Assembly: GCF_001676705.1 (NCBI RefSeq)
Contig: NZ_CP016170.1
Span: forward strand, 806,001 to 870,000
DNA from: Bordetella bronchialis
GTDB lineage: Bacteria > Pseudomonadota > Gammaproteobacteria > Burkholderiales > Burkholderiaceae_B
DNA length: 64,000 nt
Direction: 5' to 3'
Below, piece after piece: positions 7,639-16,894 of the stretch (position 1 is the first letter of the stretch; each line of letters begins with the position of its first letter). A program made the translations under genes and the position numbers. A model generated the notes under the pieces. The model made no database searches. It saw only the letters and a program-made list of their open reading frames with translations, and was not told the DNA's origin.

Positions 7639-7998
7639 ATGAACGCCATGAAGCCGGTTCTCGCAAGTGCCCTGATCGCCCTGTCCGCTTTCTCCGTGGG
7701 TGTCCACGCCGAGAGCGCGAAGGAGAAAGCCATCGATGCCCAGTATCGCGCCGACCAGAAGAAGTGCGATGGCATGAAGGGCAATGACAAGGATGTCTGC
7801 GAGCAGCAAGCCAAGGCCACCCGCGACAAGGCCAAGGCCGATGCGAAGGCTGGCAAGGAGCAGGCCGAAGCCCGCCACGACGCCAACAAGGAAAAGCGTG
7901 ATGCGGACTACAAGGTTGCCAAGGAAAAGTGCGACGCCATGAGCGGCAACGCCAAGGACTCCTGCATGGCCGACGTCAAGGCCAAGTACGGCAAGTAA
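7639..7998 (+). CDS. Small secreted helical protein with a duplicated cysteine motif
   Basis: A 119-residue protein with a signal peptide (cleavage near VHA-ES, residue 24). The mature part is very rich in Lys, Ala, Asp and Glu and is predicted to be helical. Two copies of Y-x6-CD-x-M-x-GN-x-KD-x-C occur, with cysteines at 43/54 and 98/109, offset by exactly 55 residues, which points to an internal duplication. The pairs could form disulfides in the periplasm. I do not recognise a defined family. AAGGAG lies 6 bp before the start, and a strong hairpin follows the stop. Confidence 0.8.
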   Translation: MNAMKPVLASALIALSAFSVGVHAESAKEKAIDAQYRADQKKCDGMKGNDKDVCEQQAKATRDKAKADAKAGKEQAEARHDANKEKRDADYKVAKEKCDAMSGNAKDSCMADVKAKYGK

Positions 7999-8026
7999 AC
8001 CGCGTACCGGCCATCCGGTGACCGAG

Positions 8027-8050
8027 GGGCGCGCGGCTGGCCGCGCGCCC
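8027..8050. terminator. Hairpin between convergent genes at 8 kb
   Basis: GGGCGCGCGG (8027-8036) and CCGCGCGCCC (8041-8050) pair perfectly around a CTGG tetraloop, between the stops of the small secreted protein and the leftward histidine kinase. It is a likely bidirectional terminator without a T tract. Confidence 0.55.
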
Positions 8051-8060
8051 TGCCCGGTGG

Positions 8061-10424
8061 CTATGTCCGCTGGAACGGTTTCAGGGCGGCCGCGATCGCC
8101 TCCGCGCCATAGGGCTTGCGTAGCACCGCATCGCACTCCGCCGTGGGCGGAACGTCCTGGCCCGTCGCGAAAATGACGCCGACGCGGGGCCATTTGCGGC
8201 GTACTTCGCCGGCCAGTTCCAGGCCGGACATGCCGTGCAAACCGACATCCGCGAGCATGACATCCGCCGCGTGGCGATCCAGCTGGGCGAGGGCCGCGGC
8301 CGCGTCGGCGGCCTGCAGCACCACGTGACCCTGGGCCTCGATGATCTCGGCGGTGGTGGCGCGGACCTGTTCGTCGTCATCCACCAGCAGAATGGTGAGC
8401 GGGCGTGCCGCCACTTGCGGCAGGGGCGCCAGGGCCGGGCCGGCACTGCCTGCCCGCCGCGCACGGCGTTGCCTATGGTTCGCCAGCACGTGCCGGATCT
8501 TGCCCGCCAGGTTTTCCCGCGTGTAAGGCTTGGTGATCAGCTCCACGCCCTTATCCAGGCGTCCGCCATGGACGATGGCGTTCTGCGTATACCCGGACGT
8601 GAACAGCACCGCCATGTCGGGCTGCAGCTCCTGCCCTTTGCGCGCCAGCTCGGGACTGCGGAGAGGGCCGGGCATGACGACATCGGTGAATAGCAGGTCT
8701 ATCTTGATGCCGCTGGCGACGATCGCCAGGGCGCTTTCGCCGTCGGCGGCGCGAAGCACCTGGTAGCCCAGGCCCTTCAGGAGCTCGACCACGGTCGTAC
8801 AGACCTGCTCGTCGTCTTCGGCGACCAGGATGGTTTCGGAGCCGCCCGCGACGGTCATCGAAACCGACTCCGCCACGGCTTCTTCTTTTTCGAAGGAGCG
8901 CGGCAGGTATAGCCTGACCGTGGTGCCGTGGCCCAATTCGCTGTACAGCGCCAGGTGACCGCCGGATTGCTTGACGAATCCGTAGACCATGGACAGCCCC
9001 AGGCCGGTTCCCTGGCCTTCCGGCTTGGTGGAGAAGAAAGGCTCGATGGCTTGCGCCATCACGTCGGGCGTCATGCCGGCGCCGGTATCGGTTACCGCCA
9101 GCATGACGTATTGCCCGGGCCTGACCTCCGCATGGCTGCGCGCGTAGGCATCGTCCAGGTAGGCGTTGCCGATCTCGATGGTCAGCTTTCCGCTCCCGTT
9201 CATCGCGTCGCGGGCATTGATCGCCAGGTTGAGCAGCGCGTTCTCCAGCTGCGCCGTGTCTATCATCGTGTTCCACAGGCCGCCGGCCACTACCGTCTCG
9301 ATTTCGATGGCTTCGCCCAGGCTGCGCCGCAGCATGTCGTCGAAGCCCCGAAGGAAACTGCGGATATTCACCACGCTGGGCGTCAGGGGTTGCCGGCGCC
9401 CGAAGGCCAGCAGGTGGCTGGCCAGCTTGGCGCCGCGCTGTACGCCCGCCAGGCCGTTCGCCAAGCGGCGTCTCGCGGCGTCGCTGTCCTGGAGGTCGGT
9501 CGCCAGTAGCTGCAGGTTGCCGCCTATTACCTGCAGCAGGTTGTTGAAGTCGTGGGCGACGCCGCCCGTGAGCTTGCCGATGGTCTCCAGCTTTTGCGAC
9601 TGTTGCAGCGCCCGCTGGGTTCGTTCGAGTTCTTCCTTCGCGGCCTGCTTCTCGGTGATGTCCCGGGTGATCTTCGCGAAACCGACGTGGTTGCCGGCGG
9701 GGTCGAAAATCGGGTCGATGACGACGTGCGCGTAGAACGCGGTGCCGTCCTTGCGCAGGCGCCATGCCTCGCTCTCGTAACGGCCCTCGCGCAGCGCGGT
9801 TGCCAGGGCGTGCGCCGGTATGCCCGCGGCGCGGTCCGGCTCGGTGTAGAAGCGGGAGAAATGGCTGCCCAGGATCTCGTCGCGGGAATAGCCCTTGATG
9901 CGTTCGGCGCCGGTGTTCCAGGTCGTGATATGCCCATCGCGATCCAGCATATAGATCGCGTAATCCACGACGCCGCGCATGAGCAGCTGGAATTGTTCCT
10001 CGCTTTGGCGCAGGGCCTCGTCCGAGGCCGTGGCGTCGGCGACGTCGCGCGACACGAAGGCTAATGCGAGCAGCATGCCCGCGCCATCGCGCACAAAGTC
10101 TATCGTGGTGGCGACACGCAGTTGCGGCCCGTCCTTGCATTGCATCCAGCCGTTGCGCAGCAGCGTCTGGCCGCTTGCCGACTCGCGCAGCAGCGTTGCC
10201 GTATCCATGGCATCGGCGGCGACGGCAGGGTATACCTTGTAGTAATGCCTGCCGACCACTTCCGCGGCGTCCCAGCCCGTCATCAGCCGCGCGCCTTCGT
10301 TCCAGCTCAGGACGATCCCTTCCGGCGACGCCATGAACATGGCATACCGGCGAATACATTCGACAAAGCGGCGATGGTCAGGAGGCTGTAGTGAGCGTTG
10401 GTCGGAAGTCTCCGATCCGGACAT
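8061..10424 (-). CDS. Hybrid sensor histidine kinase (PAS-PAS-HisKA-HATPase-REC-REC)
   Basis: A 787-residue protein with no membrane segment, so probably a cytoplasmic sensor. Order: PAS (about 20-130), PAS (about 145-265, with DYAIYMLDRDGHITTWN and ITRDITEKQ), and a coiled linker. A HisKA domain follows with phospho-acceptor His291 in GGVAHDFNNLL. The HATPase has N, G1 and G2 boxes (NLAINARDAM, DTGAGM, GQGTGLGLSM). Two receiver domains follow, with phospho-Asp581 (FTDVVMPG) and Asp726 (LADVGLHG). The HDFNN-type kinase with C-terminal receivers is common in light, oxygen or redox-sensing PAS kinases. No partner regulator is adjacent. A 16-bp palindrome lies before it. Confidence 0.9.
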   Translation of the reverse strand: MSGSETSDQRSLQPPDHRRFVECIRRYAMFMASPEGIVLSWNEGARLMTGWDAAEVVGRHYYKVYPAVAADAMDTATLLRESASGQTLLRNGWMQCKDGPQLRVATTIDFVRDGAGMLLALAFVSRDVADATASDEALRQSEEQFQLLMRGVVDYAIYMLDRDGHITTWNTGAERIKGYSRDEILGSHFSRFYTEPDRAAGIPAHALATALREGRYESEAWRLRKDGTAFYAHVVIDPIFDPAGNHVGFAKITRDITEKQAAKEELERTQRALQQSQKLETIGKLTGGVAHDFNNLLQVIGGNLQLLATDLQDSDAARRRLANGLAGVQRGAKLASHLLAFGRRQPLTPSVVNIRSFLRGFDDMLRRSLGEAIEIETVVAGGLWNTMIDTAQLENALLNLAINARDAMNGSGKLTIEIGNAYLDDAYARSHAEVRPGQYVMLAVTDTGAGMTPDVMAQAIEPFFSTKPEGQGTGLGLSMVYGFVKQSGGHLALYSELGHGTTVRLYLPRSFEKEEAVAESVSMTVAGGSETILVAEDDEQVCTTVVELLKGLGYQVLRAADGESALAIVASGIKIDLLFTDVVMPGPLRSPELARKGQELQPDMAVLFTSGYTQNAIVHGGRLDKGVELITKPYTRENLAGKIRHVLANHRQRRARRAGSAGPALAPLPQVAARPLTILLVDDDEQVRATTAEIIEAQGHVVLQAADAAAALAQLDRHAADVMLADVGLHGMSGLELAGEVRRKWPRVGVIFATGQDVPPTAECDAVLRKPYGAEAIAAALKPFQRT

Positions 10425-10455
10425 TGCGCACTCCCAGTATGTCTGTCTCCCGAAT

Positions 10456-10471
10456 GGTAACGCACGTTACC
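10456..10471. promoter_or_regulatory. Palindrome GGTAACG-CA-CGTTACC upstream of the PAS hybrid kinase
   Basis: Seven-base perfect arms around CA, 32 bp upstream of the kinase start on the minus strand. The gap to the next gene upstream (hdeD) is only 135 bp. It is a candidate operator of unknown regulator. Confidence 0.45.
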
Positions 10472-10559
10472 GCACGCCACCGTCGCTGCGTGCCTCCCCG
10501 GACACCAGCGGGCATGCATGGCCGGCCATCCGTCGGCCATGCGGTCAGTCGTGGAAAAC

Positions 10560-11126
10560 TCAGGCCGGCGCGTGGCCGTAGGGACCCTGGCCGCGCCGTG
10601 CCTGGATCCCCATCGCCAGCAATAGCACGCCGGAGGCGATGGCGTAGATGCTGATCATCCAGACCAGCGCCAGCGCGCCCGCGCCGGGGAATACCAGTAC
10701 GCCCACGCCGAAGACGATGGAAACGACGCCGGCCAGCACCATGAGCCAGGTGTGCTTGACGGTATCGCGGTGGCGTATGGCGACGGCGATATCCAGCACG
10801 CCCGCGACCAGCGCATTGACGCCCATGATGAGCACCAGCGCCAGCGCGGTAATGGCCGGCCATACGACGGCGACGACCCCGCAGGCGATGGCCACCAGGC
10901 CCAGCACGACGATCATCCAGGTTTCGCCGCGGCCGGGCCCGGCGGCGCGGGCGCGCCAGGCGCCCACCACGGCGGCGATGCCGCTCAGCAGCGCATAGGC
11001 GGCGAACAGCGCCACCAGCACCAGCAGCGTCAGTACGGGCCACATCAGCGCCAGGGCGCCGAACACGATTCCCAGCACGCCGCGCACGGCGAGCACCCAC
11101 CAGGCATTGCTCATGACACCATTCAT
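10560..11126 (-). CDS. hdeD: HdeD family membrane protein
   Basis: A 188-residue protein with six predicted transmembrane helices in three repeated pairs (DUF308/HdeD). Each repeat shows the G-x-x-x-I-x-x-G-x-x-A/V-x-x-x-P pattern, for example GVLGIVFGALALMWP, GLVAIACGVVAVVWP and GVVSIVFGVGVLVFP. In Escherichia coli, HdeD contributes to acid resistance at high cell density; the role here is assumed by family. AAGGAG lies directly upstream of the ATG at 11126. Confidence 0.85.
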   Translation of the reverse strand: MNGVMSNAWWVLAVRGVLGIVFGALALMWPVLTLLVLVALFAAYALLSGIAAVVGAWRARAAGPGRGETWMIVVLGLVAIACGVVAVVWPAITALALVLIMGVNALVAGVLDIAVAIRHRDTVKHTWLMVLAGVVSIVFGVGVLVFPGAGALALVWMISIYAIASGVLLLAMGIQARRGQGPYGHAPA

Positions 11127-11159
11127 CGTTCACTCCTTGCAGCAAGGATTGCCGTTGAC

Positions 11160-11182
11160 CGGTGTGTCCGGTAGGCACACCG
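11160..11182. terminator. Small hairpin between the MFS carrier and hdeD
   Basis: CGGTGTG (11160-11166) pairs with CACACCG (11176-11182) over a 9-nt loop, between the stop of the leftward MFS gene and the start of hdeD. It may be a weak terminator or part of the hdeD promoter. Confidence 0.3.
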
Positions 11183-11220
11183 TACCATAGCGATGCGGCG
11201 TGAGCGCGCGAAACGGTGGT

Positions 11221-12597
11221 CTACCGATGGGCGAGGGACCGGGACGCCGCCGCGGCCGGGCGGCCCAGGAGCAGGCTGGCGGCCGCCGCCACCTGGATGA
11301 AGGCGGCCGCCAGGAACAGGCCGGTCGCGCCCGCGTCCAGGCGCAACAGGCCGAACGCGGCGGGGGCGAAGGCATAGGTGCCCTGCGAGGCCGCGACGAT
11401 AAGGGGTATGGCGCGCTGCGCGTCGGCGCGGCGGAATTCGGCCTGGGCGATCAGCGGCGGCAGCGAGGTCGCGTTGCCGATGCCGGAGCCGAACAGCAGC
11501 AGGCCCGCCCAGCACAATGCGCCGGCCGCCCACGCCGGCGCGTGCGCCGACATGCCGGCCAGCAGCGCGACGGCGCCCGCCGCTTGCAGGCCATAGGCGA
11601 TGGCGGCAATGCGCCGGCGATCCGCGCCCGGCGGCATCAGCCGGCCCACGGCATAGCGGCCCAGCACGGCGCAGGCGGTGCACAGGCCCATCGCGGCGCC
11701 GGCCCCTTGCTCCCCCATCGCGGGCACCAGCAGGGAGAACAGATGGGCGATCAAGCCGATCTGCGCGAAAAGCCCCAGCGCCATGCCGCCGCACAGCGTC
11801 AGGAAGCGGCGTTCCCGCCATGGCGTGCGCAAAGGGCGTGGACAATCCGGCGCGGGGGAAGAGGCCGGTCCCGCCGATAGGGGCGCCAGTGGCGCCGCGC
11901 CGCCGGAAACGGCGTTTCCGCCGTGCGGGGAGTGGCCGCGGGACCCCATCGCGGCAGGGATCGACGCGCCGGGAGCCTGCCCGTCCACGGCCTGCCCCAT
12001 GGACTCGGGCGTATGCCGGAAAACCGTGCCGGCCAGCACCGCGACGACGGCCACCATGACAACGCCCACCAGCGCGGCCGCGCCGCCGAATTGGAAGTGC
12101 GCGATGAGCAGTACCCATAAGGGCGAAAACAGTACGCCGCCCATGCTGGCGCCGTTGTAGGCCATGCCCAGCGCCGCCGGCCGCCGCGCGGCGTACCAGG
12201 GGGCGATCAGGGCATTGACGGCCGCGGCGCCCATGGCGACCCAGCCCGCCCCGCTGAGGGCGGCGGCCGCGAACAGCTGCGCCGGCGTGGCGGCCAGGGC
12301 CCATCCCTGCACCCCCAGCGCCAGGACCAGGGCGCCCAGTACCGTGACCCGGGGCAGCCCCCACCGGCGATAAAGCCGTGGCAGATTGGCGACCACCACG
12401 GCGCCCAGCACGAAGTGGAAGGTGATCGCCGCGGAAACCAAGGCCATGTCGCCCACGCCGCGATGCAAGGCCGCTTGCAGATAGACCGGCGGTCCATAGA
12501 AGCCGACGCCCCAGCCGAATACCGCCAGTACGAATGTGGCCGCGACGACCCGCGGGCCGAAGAAGGGACGCGGCGTCGCGCCCGGGCTGACTGGCAT
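11221..12597 (-). CDS. MFS transporter
   Basis: About 458 residues with twelve predicted membrane helices, split by a long polar central loop (about 205-255, rich in Pro, Gly and Ser). The first half has GWGVGFYGPPVYLQAALHRG, typical of MFS carriers that sit beside ArsR-type regulators. The start at 12597 has a purine-rich AAGAGGAA ribosome site; the frame stays open further upstream without MFS-like sequence. It is divergent from the ArsR-like regulator at 12673, 75 bp apart, and is the likely target. Substrate unknown. Confidence 0.85.
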   Translation of the reverse strand: MPVSPGATPRPFFGPRVVAATFVLAVFGWGVGFYGPPVYLQAALHRGVGDMALVSAAITFHFVLGAVVVANLPRLYRRWGLPRVTVLGALVLALGVQGWALAATPAQLFAAAALSGAGWVAMGAAAVNALIAPWYAARRPAALGMAYNGASMGGVLFSPLWVLLIAHFQFGGAAALVGVVMVAVVAVLAGTVFRHTPESMGQAVDGQAPGASIPAAMGSRGHSPHGGNAVSGGAAPLAPLSAGPASSPAPDCPRPLRTPWRERRFLTLCGGMALGLFAQIGLIAHLFSLLVPAMGEQGAGAAMGLCTACAVLGRYAVGRLMPPGADRRRIAAIAYGLQAAGAVALLAGMSAHAPAWAAGALCWAGLLLFGSGIGNATSLPPLIAQAEFRRADAQRAIPLIVAASQGTYAFAPAAFGLLRLDAGATGLFLAAAFIQVAAAASLLLGRPAAAASRSLAHR

Positions 12598-12672
12598 ATG
12601 TTCCTCTTGCCGGAATGGAGACGCGCCCAGTATGCTGCGGTGTGAAATGCACGCTTCGGGATGGGTCGAATA

Positions 12673-13371
12673 ATGGATGACATGCAGCCCCGCGACGAAG
12701 GGGGCTATACGCCAGATACGCAATTGGCCGCGGTCGCCGCGGCCATTGGCGACCCGGTGCGCGCCCGCATGCTGTGCAGCCTGCTGGACGGCTGCGCGCG
12801 CACCGCCACCGAGCTGGCGGCGGTGGGCGAAGTGGCCGCGTCCACGGCCAGCACCCATTTCGCGCGCCTGCGCGAACAGGGCCTGGTGGAACTGGCCAGC
12901 CAGGGCAAGCACCGCTATTACCGCCTGGCCAATCCGGAGGTCGCCGCGGCGCTGGAAGCGTTGCTGGTGGTGGCAGGCGTCGGCGCCCCGCCGTTCAAGC
13001 CGCACACGCCGCCGGACCTGTGCGCGGCACGTACCTGCTACAAGCACATGGCGGGGACCGTGGCCGTGCGCATGCACGACGCTTTCCTGCAACGGGGCTA
13101 TCTGCAGGCATTGGACGGCCGGTATGCGCTGACGCCGGAGGGCGAAGCCTACCTGCGCCGCATCGGCATGGACCTGGCCGCCATACGCACCACGCGACGC
13201 AGTTTCGCCCATCCCTGCCTGGACTGGAGCGCCCGCCGCCCGCACATCGGCGGCGCGCTGGGCGACGCGCTGCTGGCGCATTTCGTCGCGCGCCGCTGGG
13301 TGGAAAGGCGACCCGATTCGCGCGCGCTGCGCCTGACGCGCGGCGGCGAGAAGGCGCTGTCCTTCGACTGA
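12673..13371 (+). CDS. ArsR-type winged-helix transcriptional regulator
   Basis: About 232 residues. The N-terminal winged helix is clear (AAVAAAIGDPVRARMLCSLLDG, then ATELAAVGEVAASTASTHFARLREQGLV). The C-terminal part carries conserved cysteine segments AARTCYKHMAG and AHPCLDWSARRPHIGGALG, which mark a recognisable long ArsR subgroup found beside MFS carriers. The cysteines may bind a metal or a thiol-reactive ligand, but this is inference. The start could be 12661 or 12673. It is divergent from the MFS gene and probably represses it. Confidence 0.82.
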   Translation: MDDMQPRDEGGYTPDTQLAAVAAAIGDPVRARMLCSLLDGCARTATELAAVGEVAASTASTHFARLREQGLVELASQGKHRYYRLANPEVAAALEALLVVAGVGAPPFKPHTPPDLCAARTCYKHMAGTVAVRMHDAFLQRGYLQALDGRYALTPEGEAYLRRIGMDLAAIRTTRRSFAHPCLDWSARRPHIGGALGDALLAHFVARRWVERRPDSRALRLTRGGEKALSFD

Positions 13372-13372
13372 C

Positions 13373-13462
13373 GGCCCGGCCTGGCGCGGCCCGGCCTGAC
13401 GTGGCCCGGCCTGACGCGGCCCGGCCTGACGCGGCCCGGCCTGACGCGGCCCGGCGTGGCGC
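13373..13462. repeat. Six tandem 15-bp GC-rich repeats
   Basis: Six head-to-tail copies of GGCCCGGCCTGACGC with one or two changes in the first, second and last copy, starting 2 bp after the ArsR-type regulator stop. It is non-coding on the plus strand, and the unit length is a multiple of three. It is probably a minisatellite prone to copy-number change. No inverted structure or spacer pattern is present, so it is not a CRISPR. Confidence 0.85.
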
Positions 13463-13624
13463 CGCCGGTTTCCTGGCGGCATTCAGGCGCCTTACAAGAC
13501 CGGGTGGGTACAATCCGCGCCAGCGCGAGGCGGCTTCCGACGCTCGCGTGGACCATTGCCGATCGCGGCCGCCGCGCCGGCTTGCCATCCGCCGGCGAAC
13601 CGGCGCGTACACCTTTCCCGCATC

Positions 13625-14890
13625 ATGTCTTCCTCTTCCGCCATTCCCGCACCGCTGCTGACACCGGGCAGGGAGCGCAGCCTGCTGTGGCTGCTGGCCC
13701 TGACACAGTTCACCATCGTGGTGGACTTCATGGTGATGATGCCGCTGGGGCCGCAGATCATGCAGGCCTTCACCATCAGCCCGGCGGCCTTCGCCGCCGC
13801 GGTGTCGGCATACTCGTGGTGCGCCGGGATTTCGGGCCTGCTGGCGGCCACGTATATCGACCGCTTCGACCGCCGCAAGATGATGCTGGCCGTCTATGCC
13901 CTGTTCGCCCTGTCCAACCTGATCTGCGCCCTGGCCACCAACTACCATGCACTGCTGCTGTCGCGCGCCTTCGCCGGGTTGACCGGCGGGGTCCTGAGCT
14001 CGCTGGTGCTGGCCATCATCGGGGACGTGATACCGCCGCAGCGCCGCGGCGCGGCCATGGGCGTGGTGATGACCTCGTTCTCCCTGGCCGCGGTGGCGGG
14101 GGTGCCGCTGGGCGTGGTGCTGGGCGCGCACTACGGCTGGAGCTCGCCGTTCTTCGAGCTGGTGCTGCTGTCGGCCTTGATCTGGGGCGGCGCCTGGAAA
14201 ATCGTGCCCTCGCTCACGGCGCATATCCGCGTTCCCGCGGTGCCGCTCTCGCGAACGTTGCCGGAGCTGCGGTCGCTAATGCGCGAACCGGCGCATTTGC
14301 GCGGCTACGGCCTGACCGCCATCGTGATGGGCGCCCACATGATGATCGTGCCGTTCATCTCGCCGACGCTGGTCGGCAACCTGGGCGTGCGGCCCGAGGA
14401 TATTTCGCTGATCTACATGGCGGGCGGCTTCGCCACCTTCTTCAGCGCGCGCGCCGTCGGCCGGCTGGCGGACCGCTTCGGCACCCGCGAAGTGTTCCGC
14501 GCCGCGGCCTTGGCTTCGCTATTGCCGGCGCTGTTCATCACGCATCTGCCACAGTTGCCCTTGTGGGCCTTGATCGTGTTCTTCCCGTTCTTCCTGGTGA
14601 CGGCGAACTCGCGCATGATCCCCGTCCAGGCGCTGCTGACGACGGTTCCGGAAGCCCATCGCCGCGGCGCCTTCATGAGCGTGAATTCGGCCGTGCAGCA
14701 GATCGCCACCGGCACCGGCGCCTGGATAGGCGGATTGATGCTGTCGACGTCTCCCAGCGGCCGGATTTCCGGCTACGGCGCCAACGGCTGGCTGTGCTGC
14801 GCCTGCATCGTGTTCGCCATGTGGTGGGTGGGCAGGGTGCGGCCCTATGCCTACGATGCCCGGGACGGCGCCGCCGCGCGCACGGCCTGA
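13625..14890 (+). CDS. MFS transporter, DHA1-like
   Basis: A 421-residue carrier with twelve predicted helices. The first helix carries QFTIVVDFMVMMPLGPQIMQAF, typical of arabinose-efflux-type (AraJ/DHA1) carriers. The loop between helices 2 and 3 has DRFDRRKMM, the D-R-x-x-R-R/K signature. In the second half, GRLADRFGTREVF is the matching loop. It probably exports a small molecule or drug. The start at 13625 follows a repeat-rich leader. No regulator is directly attached. Confidence 0.87.
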   Translation: MSSSSAIPAPLLTPGRERSLLWLLALTQFTIVVDFMVMMPLGPQIMQAFTISPAAFAAAVSAYSWCAGISGLLAATYIDRFDRRKMMLAVYALFALSNLICALATNYHALLLSRAFAGLTGGVLSSLVLAIIGDVIPPQRRGAAMGVVMTSFSLAAVAGVPLGVVLGAHYGWSSPFFELVLLSALIWGGAWKIVPSLTAHIRVPAVPLSRTLPELRSLMREPAHLRGYGLTAIVMGAHMMIVPFISPTLVGNLGVRPEDISLIYMAGGFATFFSARAVGRLADRFGTREVFRAAALASLLPALFITHLPQLPLWALIVFFPFFLVTANSRMIPVQALLTTVPEAHRRGAFMSVNSAVQQIATGTGAWIGGLMLSTSPSGRISGYGANGWLCCACIVFAMWWVGRVRPYAYDARDGAAARTA

Positions 14891-14952
14891 GCGGCACGGC
14901 GGGCAGGGCCGGATCGGCGGGGACGCTTGGCGGCACGCGCACCGCGGGCGCG

Positions 14953-15714
14953 TTACTTGAGCGCGACGCTCATCCCGCCGTCGGCCATCACCACCGCGCC
15001 GACGATGTAGCTGGCCTTGTCGGAGGCCAGGAAGGCGATCACCTCGGCGATTTCGCGCGGATCGGCGGCGCGCTTGATCGGCGCGTTGCGTCCGTGTTCG
15101 GCAAGGAAGGCGCGCCCATCCTCATGGATGTGATTGGTGATGTTCGTCACCGCGTCGCCGGATCCCACGGCGTTCACCCGTATGCCGTGGTCGATGGCCT
15201 CCAGGGACATGGCGCGGGTCAGCTGCGCGAGCGCCCCCTTGCTGGCGGCGTAGGCCGCGATGGTCGGGAAGGCCTGGTAGCAGGCATAGGAGCCGACGTT
15301 GACGATGGCGCCGCGCCCGGCGGGCATCATGGCCCGCAGCGCCTCCCGCGAAAAAAGGAAGGCCCCCGTCGAATTGACGGCCTGGATGCCGTTCCAGTCG
15401 TCCAGCGTCATGTCGACGACCGGCTTGTTGATGATGATGCCGGCGTTGTTGACCAGGATATCGAGCCGCCCGGTGTGCTCCAGCGCCGCCGACACGGCGC
15501 GCGCCGCGCTCTCTTCCCGGGCGACGTCCGCCACCAGCGGCACGATGCCGGGCCGCGCCAGGTCCTGGACGTTGGGGCCCCGGTCCACCGCGATGACGCG
15601 CGCGCCGCGTTCGTGCAGCAATTCGGCGGTCGCCAGGCCGATGCCGCTGGCCGCGCCGGTGACGATCGCGGTCTTGCCGGCGAAGGTGTGGTCTACGTGC
15701 TCTTGCATGGTCAT
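14953..15714 (-). CDS. SDR family NAD(P)-dependent oxidoreductase
   Basis: A 253-residue classical short-chain dehydrogenase. It shows the coenzyme motif TGAASGIG (about residues 18-25), NNAG (about 91-94), catalytic Ser in NVGSYACY, and the Y-x3-K pair in YAASKGAL, plus a C-terminal ADGGMSV typical of the family. The Asp at the end of strand 2 (AVDRG) suggests NAD preference. The start at 15714 has AGGAG about 9 bp upstream. It lies alone and divergent from the AraC gene; substrate unknown. Confidence 0.88.
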   Translation of the reverse strand: MTMQEHVDHTFAGKTAIVTGAASGIGLATAELLHERGARVIAVDRGPNVQDLARPGIVPLVADVAREESAARAVSAALEHTGRLDILVNNAGIIINKPVVDMTLDDWNGIQAVNSTGAFLFSREALRAMMPAGRGAIVNVGSYACYQAFPTIAAYAASKGALAQLTRAMSLEAIDHGIRVNAVGSGDAVTNITNHIHEDGRAFLAEHGRNAPIKRAADPREIAEVIAFLASDKASYIVGAVVMADGGMSVALK

Positions 15715-15961
15715 GGTGGGTTCTCCTATCAGGTTGTCCCGCGAATCGGCGCGGGCCACAGCACCCGCGCCATGGAAAAATTCTAGGGAAACCGGGCATG
15801 CGCGTGAATGCACGGACCGCTCCTGTCCTTGCCTGATCCTATTGCCACGCGATATAACGCCGTTGCCCCGCAGGGTGGGCGGGCCGGGGGCGCGTGCCGG
15901 AAATCCACGTGGGGCGGTCGGCGCCCGCGGGATGCCGCTTCACGGATGGCAAGGAGGCCGC

Positions 15962-16894
15962 ATGGACGACGTCGACATCACCGCTTCCAGCGAGATGGTG
16001 CGCCTGCTGGAAAAGCTGGCCCCGGAGGAGGGCTACACGCAATCCGCCCTGGATGGTGTCCGCCTCGTCCGCTCGGACCGCCCGCTGGGGCGGACCCTGG
16101 TGCTGTACGAGCCCAGTATCGTGATCGTCTGCCAGGGCCGCAAGCGCGGTTTCCTGGGGGACGAGGTCTACTTGTATGACGCGCAGAACTATCTGGTGCT
16201 ATCGGTGCCCCTGCCGTTCTATACCGAGACGGAGGCCAGCCGGGATACGCCCCTGCTCGCCGTTGCCATCCGCCTTGACCTGACGCAGCTGGCCGAGCTG
16301 GTCCTGCTGATAGACCGCGCCGGGGGCCAGGATGCCGCGGACGCGCCGCTGGGCATCATGTCCACGCCATTGCAGGGCGTGCTGGCGGAAGCGACCCTGC
16401 GCCTGCTGCGCGCGTTGACCTCGCCGCTGGATGCGCATGCCCTGGGGCCGGCCATCGTGCGCGAGATCCATTACCGCGTGCTGATGGGCGAGCGCGGCGG
16501 CGCCTTGCGCGCGGCGCTCGCCCATCAGGGCCGCTTCGGCAGGATCGCCAAGGCCCTGGGGCGCATCCACGCCGACTTCGCCCGACCGCTGGACGTCGGC
16601 GATCTCGCGCGCGAAGCCGAGATGAGCGTGCCGGCATTCCATGCCAACTTCAGGCGCGTGACCCGCACGTCGCCGATCCAGTACATCAAGTCCACGCGGC
16701 TGCATCACGCGCGATTGATGATGATACGGGACGGTTTGACGGCGGCCGCGGCCTCCGCGCGGGTGGGGTACGAGAGCCCTTCGCAATTCAGCCGCGAGTT
16801 CAAGCGCTTCTTCGGCAGGCCGCCGGCCGACGAGGCCCGCGAGATGAAGGCGTCCTTCCAGCTGTCCTCGGCAGCGGGATTCGAAGGGTTCTAG
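15962..16894 (+). CDS. AraC family transcriptional regulator (AraC_N type)
   Basis: About 310 residues. Residues about 20-190 match the AraC N-terminal cupin-like domain with LYEPSIVIVCQGRKRGFLGD. The C-terminal 100 residues hold two helix-turn-helix units (VGDLAREAEMSVPAFHANFRRVT, and AAASARVGYESPSQFSREFKRFFG). This subgroup often controls neighbouring oxidoreductases, and the SDR gene is divergent from it. The ATG at 15962 has a perfect AAGGAGG ribosome site at 15951-15957. Its stop overlaps the convergent response regulator by 4 bp. Confidence 0.88.
   Translation: MDDVDITASSEMVRLLEKLAPEEGYTQSALDGVRLVRSDRPLGRTLVLYEPSIVIVCQGRKRGFLGDEVYLYDAQNYLVLSVPLPFYTETEASRDTPLLAVAIRLDLTQLAELVLLIDRAGGQDAADAPLGIMSTPLQGVLAEATLRLLRALTSPLDAHALGPAIVREIHYRVLMGERGGALRAALAHQGRFGRIAKALGRIHADFARPLDVGDLAREAEMSVPAFHANFRRVTRTSPIQYIKSTRLHHARLMMIRDGLTAAAASARVGYESPSQFSREFKRFFGRPPADEAREMKASFQLSSAAGFEGF

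Noticed and set aside
13373..13462. CRISPR-like repeat array
   Set aside because: The 15-bp units are directly adjacent without unique spacers, so it is a tandem minisatellite, not a CRISPR.
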